Shown: positions 55,207 through 62,817 of the stretch, one piece after another
Position numbering within the stretch: the stretch's first letter is position 1
How the letters are laid out: each line of letters opens with the position of its first letter
Assembly: GCA_023389255.1 (NCBI GenBank)
Contig: JAEWER010000028.1
Location: 1-64,000 of the forward strand
Length of the DNA: 64,000 bases
Direction: 5' to 3'
From: Bacillota bacterium
GTDB lineage: Bacteria; Bacillota; Clostridia; Saccharofermentanales; DTU023
Notes under the pieces: generated by a model
Seen by the model: the letters and a program-made list of their open reading frames with translations, nothing else
Databases searched by the model: none
What the model was told of the DNA's origin: nothing
Made by a program: the position numbers and the translations under genes

Positions 55207-55215
55207 TGCAACAGG

Positions 55216-55229
55216 TTGCAAGCGTATTA
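55216..55229 (+). promoter_or_regulatory. Operator O2, imperfect LacI-type site
   Basis: TTGCAAGCGTATTA shares the left half TTGCAAGCG with the O1/O3 family but has a poor right half. It lies just after the predicted transcription start. Confidence 0.45.
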
Positions 55230-55243
55230 GCTCATACAAGCAA

Positions 55244-55259
55244 TTGCAAACGCTTGAAA
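55244..55259 (+). promoter_or_regulatory. Operator O3, LacI-type site
   Basis: TTGCAAACGCTTGAAA is a CG-centred partial palindrome. Its core GCAAACGCTTGAAAC differs by one base from the O4 site before iolE at 60800, strong evidence of one shared regulator. It lies about 30 bases into the transcript. Confidence 0.7.
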
Positions 55260-55314
55260 CGCGTAGAGTAAAGACTGATTATCCATTAAGGATATCGGGG
55301 AAGAGGAGTTAGCG

Positions 55315-56811
55315 ATGAGTGAATATGTTGTCGAATTGCGAAACATCACTAAGCGTTTCCCCGGTGTGTTAGCGCTCAAGGATATGCACATTGCCATTAA
55401 GCCAGGTACTATACATGGTTTAATCGGTGAAAATGGTGCGGGTAAATCTACCTTGATTAAAACACTGACCGGCGTGCACAAGCCAGATACAGGCGAAATA
55501 ATCGTCAATGGTGAAGTACACAAATTTAAGGACCCCAATGACTCAGCCAAAGCAGGTATTGCCTGTGTGTATCAGGAGCTGAACATTGAAAAACTACTCA
55601 GTATTACCGATAACATTTTTATTAACAAGTGGTTGCGAAAAGGTCCATTGCTTGATTACAAGACCATGCATGAAAAAGCAGCTGAGGTGATGAAAGATCT
55701 AGGTCAGACTGTTGATACGCATAAGGCTGCTGGTACTTTCGGCATGGGTGTCCAACAGATGATCGAAATTGCCAAGGCAACCATGATCGATGCCAAGTTG
55801 ATTATTATGGACGAGCCTACCTCATCTTTAGGAGAAAAAGAGGTAGAACAGTTGATGGCAACTTGTCGTTATCTCAAGAGTAAGGGTATTGCTATTCTCT
55901 TTGTTTCTCACAAACTGGAAGAGTTGTTTGAATTGTGCGATTTGGTCACAGTTATGCGTGATGGTGAACATATCATCACAGAAGACATCGAAAATATGGA
56001 TCACGACAAGCTGATCACAGCCATGGTTGGTCGTTCTTTAGAAAATCAATTCCCTAAAGAGTTTGGCACCAGAGGCGAAGTTGCCTTAGAAGCCAAAGAT
56101 TTAACTATTGGTGGTGTATTAGACAAGGTCAGCTTTAAAGCCTATAAGGGCGAAATCCTAGGTTTTGCTGGTTTGGTTGGCGCAGGTCGTACAGAAACGA
56201 TGCGTGCTATCTTCGGTGCCGATCATCTAGATAGTGGTGAAGTTTATATTCACGGCGAAAAGGTTAGCATTAAAAACCCGGGTCATGCGGTCAAAAAAGG
56301 TATCGCTTTCTTAACGGAAGACCGCAAAGGACAGGGATTGGTTTTACAACAAAGTATTAGGACCAATCTGATCTTAGCTAATCTCAAAGGTTTTTCTAAC
56401 GGACCATTCTTAAACGAGAAGCGGATTGAACAATCTGGTGAGGATAATGTTGCCTCCCTACGTATTAAAACCCCATCGCTTGACGAGATTGTAGGACAAC
56501 TTTCTGGTGGCAACCAACAAAAAGTTGTTATCGGTAAGTGGGTTAATACGGATGCACGTATCTTCATTTTTGATGAACCTACACGTGGTATTGATGTAGG
56601 CGCCAAAATCGAAGTGTACAACGTTATGAACAGCCTGGTTAAAGCTGGACATTGCGTAATTATGATCTCCTCTGAGATGCCTGAAATCTTAGGTATGAGC
56701 GATCGTGTTGTGGTTATGCGTAAAGGTCGCGTCATGGCTACGATCAATCGTGGAGATAAAGAATTTAACCAAGAAGATATTATGAGCGCTGCCTGGGGAG
56801 GTAAAAAATAA
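55315..56811 (+). CDS. Sugar ABC transporter, ATP-binding subunit (RbsA/MglA type)
   Basis: Energizes import of a monosaccharide or cyclitol. Two ABC cassettes are fused in 498 aa. The first has Walker A GENGAGKSTLIKTLTG, a noncanonical signature GMGVQQMIEIAKA and LIIMDEPTSSLG. The second has the degenerate Walker A AGLVGAGRTETMRA, usual in this family, with LSGGNQQKVVIGKW and IFIFDEPTRGIDVG. The ribosome site is AGAGGAG. The permease overlaps by one base. No periplasmic-type binding protein gene is adjacent. The neighbouring iol genes suggest an inositol-type substrate; ribose, galactose or xylose cannot be excluded. Confidence 0.93.
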   Translation: MSEYVVELRNITKRFPGVLALKDMHIAIKPGTIHGLIGENGAGKSTLIKTLTGVHKPDTGEIIVNGEVHKFKDPNDSAKAGIACVYQELNIEKLLSITDNIFINKWLRKGPLLDYKTMHEKAAEVMKDLGQTVDTHKAAGTFGMGVQQMIEIAKATMIDAKLIIMDEPTSSLGEKEVEQLMATCRYLKSKGIAILFVSHKLEELFELCDLVTVMRDGEHIITEDIENMDHDKLITAMVGRSLENQFPKEFGTRGEVALEAKDLTIGGVLDKVSFKAYKGEILGFAGLVGAGRTETMRAIFGADHLDSGEVYIHGEKVSIKNPGHAVKKGIAFLTEDRKGQGLVLQQSIRTNLILANLKGFSNGPFLNEKRIEQSGEDNVASLRIKTPSLDEIVGQLSGGNQQKVVIGKWVNTDARIFIFDEPTRGIDVGAKIEVYNVMNSLVKAGHCVIMISSEMPEILGMSDRVVVMRKGRVMATINRGDKEFNQEDIMSAAWGGKK

Positions 56812-57830
56812 TGTTAAAGCAAAATAAATTCTCCAAAATTTTATCGGAGTTGGGAACTCTGCTCGCCCTGATAATTCTCTGTGTGATTTTAACTATCGCT
56901 ACTCCTAACTTTCTCAAAGTTGATAACTTGATGAACATCTTAAAGCAGACATCAGTTAATGCTTTGATTTCAGCTGGTATGTTAGTTTGCTTGATTACTG
57001 GTGGTATCGACTTATCAGTAGGTGCTAACGCCATTACTTGTACATGTTTAATGGGTTTGATGTTAACTAAAGGTATTGATAATGCAGTAATCATGATTAT
57101 CGCTGTTCTGGTTTTAGGTACTTTAATTGGTTTCATCAACGGTACCTTGTTAACTCGCTTACATTTACCCCACCCCTTCGTCTCGACACTGGGTATGAAA
57201 AATGTTCTCTCTGGTGTAGCTCTGTTACTGGTCAACTCTAAGATGGTATCAGGCTTCGGTAAAGATATTATGTGGTTGGGTTCACATTCAGCAGGTAGCT
57301 TCACCTATGGTGCTGGCAAACAATTCCCTGGTGTGCCTGTATCGTTCATCTTAGTAATCATTCTCTTCGCCATTATGGGTGTGTTCTTGAGCAAAACTGC
57401 TCTGGGTAGATCAATTTACTGTGTAGGTGGTAACGCTGAAGCAGCTAGACTTTCTGGTATTAATTCCGCTAACGTCTTAACTTTCTGCTATGCCTTATCT
57501 GGTTTCTTCTGTGCTGTTGCTGGTATCGTTATCGTTGGTCGTACGGGTATCTGTAATGGTGCAAACGCAACTCAGCCCTACGAAACTGATGCTATCGCAG
57601 CTTGTATCATCGGTGGTGCATCATTCCTAGGTGGTAAAGGAACTATGAGAGGTACCATGATTGGTGCTCTGATTATCTCCGTTATCAGAAATGGTTTGAC
57701 CTTGCTTTCCGCCTCATCTGCCATTCAGTTTGTAGTTTTAGGTTTGGTTATCATCTTAGCGGTTCTAATCGATATTACACGTCAACAATTCGCTGTTAAA
57801 GCTCGTCGTCTAGCGATGGCTAGTAAGTAA
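56811..57830 (+). CDS. Sugar ABC transporter permease (RbsC/BPD_transp_2 type)
   Basis: A 339-residue inner membrane protein with eight to ten hydrophobic segments. The family blocks SAGMLVCLITGGIDLSVGA, the FVSTLGMKNVLSG, GNAEAARLSGIN (the coupling helix region) and IGGASFLGGKGTMRG are present. It must pair with the ATP-binding subunit with which it overlaps by one base. The start is ATG 56811. The downstream gene is iolD, 27 bases further. Confidence 0.93.
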   Translation: MLKQNKFSKILSELGTLLALIILCVILTIATPNFLKVDNLMNILKQTSVNALISAGMLVCLITGGIDLSVGANAITCTCLMGLMLTKGIDNAVIMIIAVLVLGTLIGFINGTLLTRLHLPHPFVSTLGMKNVLSGVALLLVNSKMVSGFGKDIMWLGSHSAGSFTYGAGKQFPGVPVSFILVIILFAIMGVFLSKTALGRSIYCVGGNAEAARLSGINSANVLTFCYALSGFFCAVAGIVIVGRTGICNGANATQPYETDAIAACIIGGASFLGGKGTMRGTMIGALIISVIRNGLTLLSASSAIQFVVLGLVIILAVLIDITRQQFAVKARRLAMASK

Positions 57831-57857
57831 AACAGCTAGTAAGTAGAGGAAATAAAT

Positions 57858-59723
57858 ATGGATTTTCCGAGAATTCGTTTAACAATGGCACAAGCCTTAG
57901 TCAAATTCATGGATAACCAATATGTTGAATTTGATGGCAAGGAACAAAAGTTTGTGCACGGTGTCTTCGGCATCTTTGGCCATGGTTGCGTAACTGGTGT
58001 CGGCGAGGCGCTGGAATACATGGATCACGATCTGAAGTTTTATCAAGGTAAAAATGAGCAATCTATGGGTTTAGCTGCCATGGCGTACGCTAAACAATTA
58101 GATCGTAGAGCCATCATTCCCTGCGTTTCTTCGATTGGTCCTGGTGCCACCAACATGGTAACTGCAGCGGCGTGTGCTACTGCTAATCGCATCCCGTTGT
58201 TGGTATTACCGGGAGACACCTTTGCAACACGTCAACCTGATCCAGTATTACAACAAGCTGAAATTTTCAGCAGTATCGGCACCACAGTTAATGATTCATT
58301 TCGTGCAGTGTGTCGATATTTTGATCGCATCAATCGTCCTGAGCAATTGATGAGTGCACTGTTGCAAGCTTTCCGTGTATTGACCGATCCAGCGGAAACA
58401 GGAGCTGTCTGCATTGCGATGCCACAAGATGTTGAGGCAGAAGCTTATGATTATCCAGCTTATTTCTTTGAAAAGCGTGTTTGGCATATGGATCGTCGTC
58501 CTTTGGCGGTACCACAAGGTCAACGCTTAGAAGAGCTGATCAAGCAGAGCAAACGTCCACTGATGATTGTTGGTGGTGGTGTTCGCTACTCAGATGCTGG
58601 TGCAGAAGTTGTGAAACTAGCTGAACATTGCCAGATTCCTTTTGCCGAAACACAAGCTGGCAAAGGATTGATTCGTTGGGATCATCCGCTAAATATGGGC
58701 GGTATCGGTGTAACTGGTACTGAATGCGCAAATTTAGTAGCCCAAAAAGCAGATTTGGTTATTGGCATTGGTACACGTTTCTCCGATTTCACAACTGCTT
58801 CAAAATGGTTATTTAAGAATCCAGAATGCAAATTCATTTCTATCAATGTATGTGGATTTGATTTAGTCAAACTAAATGCTCATGGTATTCAAGCTGATGC
58901 CAAAGAAGCCTTGCAAGGAATGTATGAATTCTTAAATGACTATCAATCAGCTTATGAAGAAGATGAACTGAAGAACTTAAAAGAAAATTGGATCAAAGAA
59001 GCTAATCGTTTATTTGCTCAGCCTGGTCAAAAATTTAATCAGGTCGCAGCTGTGGGCATTATCAATCAGTTCATGGCAGATGAAGATATCGTTTGCTGTG
59101 CAGCTGGTAGCTTGCCGGGTGATTTACAGCGTCTGTGGCGTCCAGGCAACAGTCATTCCTACCATGTTGAATATGGCTATTCCAACATGGGATATGATTT
59201 GAATGCTGGTCTGGGTATTAAGCTGGCAGCACCAAATTCTGAAGTGTTTACCATGGTGGGAGATGGTGGCTATTTAATGTTGAATGCAGAAGTCCATACC
59301 ATGGTGCAGGAGCGAGCAAAGGTCAATATCATGTTGTTTGACAACATGGGGTGGGGCTGTATTGAAAGCCTGCAAAACAGTCATGGCGGTAATAGCTACG
59401 GTACTTGCTTCCAAGTTAGAAGAGAGGGAGAAGCAGTGCCTAAGGGAGATTTGATTCCTGTTGATTTCGCTATGAATGCTAGATCGTTAGGGTGTGCAGC
59501 CTATACCTGCCATAACGCTGAAGAACTCAAGCAAGCGTTGGTGGACAGCAAGAAAATAACAGATAAACCTGTGCTATTTGATATTAAGGTTGACCATGCT
59601 TCTATGAGTAAAGGCTATGAATCATGGTGGCGTGTAGGTGTAGCAGAAGTTTCAGAGTCAGAAGAGGTGCGTAAGGCATACGCTGACAATGTTGCTCATA
59701 TTAAACAAACTCGGGATTATTAA
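57858..59723 (+). CDS. iolD: 3D-(3,5/4)-trihydroxycyclohexane-1,2-dione hydrolase
   Basis: A thiamine-diphosphate enzyme that opens the cyclohexane ring in myo-inositol breakdown. The start RIRLTMAQALVKFMDNQYVEFDG, VHGVFGIFGHGCVTGVGEAL, YQGKNEQSMGLAAMAYAKQ with the ThDP-activating Glu, and LPGDTFATRQPDPVLQQ match IolD closely. The C-terminal ThDP-binding block has MVGDGGYLML and the later FDNMGWG. Length 621 aa fits. It is followed by iolG. AGAGGAA lies upstream of the ATG. Confidence 0.93.
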   Translation: MDFPRIRLTMAQALVKFMDNQYVEFDGKEQKFVHGVFGIFGHGCVTGVGEALEYMDHDLKFYQGKNEQSMGLAAMAYAKQLDRRAIIPCVSSIGPGATNMVTAAACATANRIPLLVLPGDTFATRQPDPVLQQAEIFSSIGTTVNDSFRAVCRYFDRINRPEQLMSALLQAFRVLTDPAETGAVCIAMPQDVEAEAYDYPAYFFEKRVWHMDRRPLAVPQGQRLEELIKQSKRPLMIVGGGVRYSDAGAEVVKLAEHCQIPFAETQAGKGLIRWDHPLNMGGIGVTGTECANLVAQKADLVIGIGTRFSDFTTASKWLFKNPECKFISINVCGFDLVKLNAHGIQADAKEALQGMYEFLNDYQSAYEEDELKNLKENWIKEANRLFAQPGQKFNQVAAVGIINQFMADEDIVCCAAGSLPGDLQRLWRPGNSHSYHVEYGYSNMGYDLNAGLGIKLAAPNSEVFTMVGDGGYLMLNAEVHTMVQERAKVNIMLFDNMGWGCIESLQNSHGGNSYGTCFQVRREGEAVPKGDLIPVDFAMNARSLGCAAYTCHNAEELKQALVDSKKITDKPVLFDIKVDHASMSKGYESWWRVGVAEVSESEEVRKAYADNVAHIKQTRDY

Positions 59724-59739
59724 TCCAAAGGAGGATAAA

Positions 59740-60747
59740 GTGATTAAATTAGGTGTTATCGGTACAGGCCGCATCGGTAAATTACATGTTGAAAACATCA
59801 ATAAATTTGTGCCGGATGCAAAGGTCATTGCTGTAGCTGATGTGATGATCGATTACAGCCGTGAATGGGCAAAAGAGCAAGGCATTGAACATGTCTACCA
59901 GGATTACAATGAACTCTTGCAAAATCCTGAAGTAGACGCCGTGGTCGTAGCTACATCCACAGATACCCATGCAACTGTGGCTATTGCTGCCTGCAAAGCT
60001 GGTAAAGACATTTTCTGTGAGAAACCAGTTGATACTTCAGTAGCTAAAATTAAAGAGGTTTTGGCTGCAGTTAAAGAAGCTGGTGTCAAATTCCAAGTTG
60101 GCTTTAACCGTAGATTTGACCACAATTTCCGTCGAGTACGTGAATTTGTAGAAAATGGCACAGTGGGTGAACCGCATCTATTGCGTGTTACCAGTCGTGA
60201 TCCAGCCCCCCCTTCAGTTGAATATATCGCTTCTTCAGGTGGTTTATTCCTAGATATGATGATTCACGACTTTGATATGGTGCGTTATCTGAGTGGAAGT
60301 GAAGTCAAAAAAGTTACTGCGTTTGGTGCAAATCTGATTGATCCAGCAATTGGCAAAGCAGGCGATATCGATACAGCTACTGTGACTTTGGAACTAGAAA
60401 ATGGTGCACTAGCTGTTATTGATAACAGTCGTCAAGCGGTTTATGGCTATGACCAAAGAGTGGAAGTATTTGGCTCCAAAGGTGTAGCGCAAGCGTTTAA
60501 TGACAAGCCTTCTAATGTGGAGGTTTCAACGGCTGATGCAGTAACCACCGATAAAATCCGCTATTTCTTCTTAGATCGCTATACGGGTGCCTTTGTTGAT
60601 CAATTTGTCAGCTTTATCAAGGCGCTGAAAGGCGAAGCTGAAGTTCCGGTTGATGCTCTAGATGGTTTGCGTGCAGTAGAGGTTGCTTTAGCAGCAACTG
60701 AGTCACTGCGTTCAGGTAAAACCATCACCATGGAATACGATCAATAA
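59740..60747 (+). CDS. iolG: Inositol 2-dehydrogenase (Gfo/Idh/MocA family)
   Basis: Oxidises myo-inositol to 2-keto-myo-inositol with NAD+. The Rossmann start IKLGVIGTGRIGKLHVEN, the CEKPVDTS block with its catalytic Lys, VGFNRRFDHNFR and the MMIHDFDMVRYL block with Asp/His are typical. GTG 59740 begins the conserved N-terminus, with AAAGGAGG eight bases upstream; a longer frame from 59689 overlaps iolD. The length is 336 aa. Family members also act on scyllo-inositol or other sugars, so the name rests on the iolD/iolE context. Confidence 0.92.
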   Translation: MIKLGVIGTGRIGKLHVENINKFVPDAKVIAVADVMIDYSREWAKEQGIEHVYQDYNELLQNPEVDAVVVATSTDTHATVAIAACKAGKDIFCEKPVDTSVAKIKEVLAAVKEAGVKFQVGFNRRFDHNFRRVREFVENGTVGEPHLLRVTSRDPAPPSVEYIASSGGLFLDMMIHDFDMVRYLSGSEVKKVTAFGANLIDPAIGKAGDIDTATVTLELENGALAVIDNSRQAVYGYDQRVEVFGSKGVAQAFNDKPSNVEVSTADAVTTDKIRYFFLDRYTGAFVDQFVSFIKALKGEAEVPVDALDGLRAVEVALAATESLRSGKTITMEYDQ

Positions 60748-60752
60748 AAATA

Positions 60753-60788
60753 AGCGAATTGTAACAGTTATAGCTGTTGCAATTCGCT
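60753..60788. repeat. Long hairpin between iolG and iolE
   Basis: A 15-bp stem (60753-60767 with 60774-60788), one T-G wobble, loop TTATAG. No T-run follows on the plus strand, so it is not a standard terminator. It could end transcription with Rho, protect the 3' end of the upstream message, or be an attenuation or protein-binding element just before operator O4. Confidence 0.7.
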
Positions 60789-60799
60789 AAAATAATCTA

Positions 60800-60815
60800 T
60801 AGCAAACGTTTGAAA
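60800..60815 (+). promoter_or_regulatory. Operator O4 in front of iolE
   Basis: TAGCAAACGTTTGAAA is a CG-centred palindrome (CAAACGTTTG) that matches O3 in 14 of 15 positions over GCAAACGYTTGAAAC. A promoter with TTGCAA (60777-60782) would overlap the hairpin and the site, but no good -10 at 17 bases is visible. The site marks a second regulated transcript for iolE-lacI-larA. Confidence 0.6.
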
Positions 60816-60832
60816 CGTTAAGTGAGGTAGCT

Positions 60833-61729
60833 ATGTTAGCAAAAGACAAAGTACATTTAGGAATTGCTCCGATCGGTTGGACAAATGATGATATGCCCGA
60901 TCTCGGCAAAGAAAACACATTTGAACAATGTGTAAGTGAAATGGCGTTGGCAGGATTTACAGGTTCAGAGGTTGGCAATAAATATCCCAAAGATCCAGCT
61001 GTCTTAAAGCCTATGCTTGATATTCGTGGTATGAGAATAGCCAACCAATGGTTTTCATCGTTGCTGACATCAGAGCCTTATGAAGTGACTATTGAGAACT
61101 TCAAAAAACAACTTGAATTTCTTAAAGCTATGGGCGCTAAGGTAATCGGTGCTTCAGAGCAAGGAAATTCTATTCAAGGTAAACAAATTCCTATTTTAGG
61201 TGAGCAAAAACCTGTCTTTACTGATGAGCAATGGCAACTCATTGCTAAAGGTATGAACGAAATGGGCAAAATTGCTCGTGATATGGGCATGACTCTAACG
61301 TACCATCACCATATGGGCACAGGCATTCAAACCATGGCAGAGGTAGACAAATTTTTGGAGCTGACTGATCCGGAATTAGTTTTCCTGCTGTATGATACAG
61401 GGCATTTTGCTTTCTCAGGTGAAGATCATGTGGTTGCCGTTGAACGCTACATGCCGCGAATTAAGCACGTGCACTTGAAAGACATTCGTAGTTCAGTCAT
61501 CGAGCAAGTGAGAAAAGAAAATAAGAGCTTCTTAGAGGCTGTGCGTATGGGTGCATTTACAGTACCTGGTGATGGCGATTTGGACTTCAAGCCTGTGTTT
61601 GAGGTGCTAGAAAAGAATAATTACAGTGGTTGGATGATTGTAGAAGCAGAGCAAGATCCAGCCAAAGCGAATCCTTTTGAATACGCAGTAAAAGCGCGCA
61701 AGTTCATCCGCGAAAATACTGGTTTATAA
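60833..61729 (+). CDS. iolE: Myo-inosose-2 dehydratase
   Basis: Removes water from 2-keto-myo-inositol to give the dione used by IolD. The N-terminal signature GIAPIGWTNDDMPDLG is diagnostic; the TIM-barrel family (AP_endonuc_2) metal residues are seen in TYHHHMGTG, YDTGHFAFSGED and MIVEAEQDP. Length is 298 aa. The GTGAGG ribosome site lies upstream. It follows operator O4, so it probably belongs to a second transcript with the LacI gene. Confidence 0.94.
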   Translation: MLAKDKVHLGIAPIGWTNDDMPDLGKENTFEQCVSEMALAGFTGSEVGNKYPKDPAVLKPMLDIRGMRIANQWFSSLLTSEPYEVTIENFKKQLEFLKAMGAKVIGASEQGNSIQGKQIPILGEQKPVFTDEQWQLIAKGMNEMGKIARDMGMTLTYHHHMGTGIQTMAEVDKFLELTDPELVFLLYDTGHFAFSGEDHVVAVERYMPRIKHVHLKDIRSSVIEQVRKENKSFLEAVRMGAFTVPGDGDLDFKPVFEVLEKNNYSGWMIVEAEQDPAKANPFEYAVKARKFIRENTGL

Positions 61730-61740
61730 CACAGGTCATT

Positions 61741-62808
61741 ATGGTCACGATTAAAGACATTGCCGAAAAAGCTGGTGTTTCTTACTCAACAGTTTCTCGT
61801 TCGTTGAACGATTATGCAGGAACTAATGATGAAACTAAGAAACGCATTAAAGAGTTAGCTAAGCAAATGGGCTACGAGCCTAACGATATCGCACGTTCTT
61901 TGGTGACCAGAAGATCAAATACTGTTGGTTTTGTTTTACCCGATATTGCGAATCCTTTCTTTGCTGATATTTTGTCTGCCATCAATGAGATAGCAGAAAT
62001 GCATGGATTTAACACTCTGGTTTGTAGTACGGGATGGAATGCTGATAAAGAATTACAAGCCCTAAAAATGCTCTCGTCTAAGCGGGTGGATGGCATAGTT
62101 TTATACCCCGCCCGCTTGATCGAGGACGATCGCTTAGAAGTGATCAAACCTCCGGTCATAGTGATGGGCAGACCGTATGATCCAGAAAAGAATAGGATCA
62201 AATGTGTGGAAGTAGATAATGATAAAGGCGCACGTTTAGCTATAGATCATTTGGTGGCCAGTGGCTACAGCAGAATAGCTTATTTAGGTGGACCGAATCA
62301 TTCTCTTTCCAACATTATTCGCAAACAAGCTTTTGCAGATGAGCTAATCAAAAAGCAGTTCGCTTGTAACGAAGAGTGGATTAGCGACGGAGAATACACC
62401 ATTGATAGTGGTTGTGAGCGTGCTAGAACGTTGCTTAAGCAGACTTCTAAAAACGCAAAACAACTACCAGATGCGCTACTCTGTGCCAACGATATGATCG
62501 CTTTGGGAGCGATGCAAGCAGTTGAAGAACTAGGGTTTAAGTTAGGCAAAGATATCGCAGTGATGGGTTTTGATGATGTTCAATATGCTTCTTTACCTCA
62601 GATACAGCTCTCTACTATCAGCATCCCACGTTTTGAATTAGGACGTATCTCTATGCAGATGCTGATAGAGGCGATAGAACAGCAACCAATAGATAAAGCA
62701 GGACGTACCAACAATTCTAAGTACAATCTTGCGTTACAACAGGAAGTCAAAGGTTATAGAGTTTTGCTCTATCCAGAATTAATCGTACGTAAAACAACAG
62801 TAAAGTAG
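61741..62808 (+). CDS. LacI-family transcriptional regulator of the inositol-type locus
   Basis: The helix-turn-helix VTIKDIAEKAGVSYSTVSRS (residues 2-21) is followed by the hinge-helix region ending in DIARSLVTRRSN and a periplasmic-binding-protein-like effector domain (about 60-345). These proteins bind CG-centred palindromes such as O1 to O4, with the hinge helix reading the CG. The gene's place inside the iol locus, after iolE, suggests it senses an inositol derivative and represses both transcripts. At 355 aa the length is normal. A CcpA-like global role is less likely because of the location. Confidence 0.92.
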   Translation: MVTIKDIAEKAGVSYSTVSRSLNDYAGTNDETKKRIKELAKQMGYEPNDIARSLVTRRSNTVGFVLPDIANPFFADILSAINEIAEMHGFNTLVCSTGWNADKELQALKMLSSKRVDGIVLYPARLIEDDRLEVIKPPVIVMGRPYDPEKNRIKCVEVDNDKGARLAIDHLVASGYSRIAYLGGPNHSLSNIIRKQAFADELIKKQFACNEEWISDGEYTIDSGCERARTLLKQTSKNAKQLPDALLCANDMIALGAMQAVEELGFKLGKDIAVMGFDDVQYASLPQIQLSTISIPRFELGRISMQMLIEAIEQQPIDKAGRTNNSKYNLALQQEVKGYRVLLYPELIVRKTTVK

Positions 62809-62817
62809 GTATTTAGA

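Larger units (their letters stand above)
54934..55314. other. Regulatory gap between trkH and the importer operon
   Basis: The only gap over 300 bases. It holds four palindromic or repeat elements and at least one good promoter, listed separately. I see no convincing small gene: the single long frame from 55115 (65 codons) starts at a TTG without a ribosome site and runs through the promoter and operators. Confidence 0.8.

Noticed and set aside
55115..55312. 65-codon frame in the gap before the importer
   Set aside because: It starts at TTG without a ribosome site and covers the TATAAT promoter and operators; the composition does not look like a protein.
56283..56747. 154-codon minus-strand frame opposite the ABC ATPase
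   Set aside because: A shadow of the second ATPase domain; no separate start signals.
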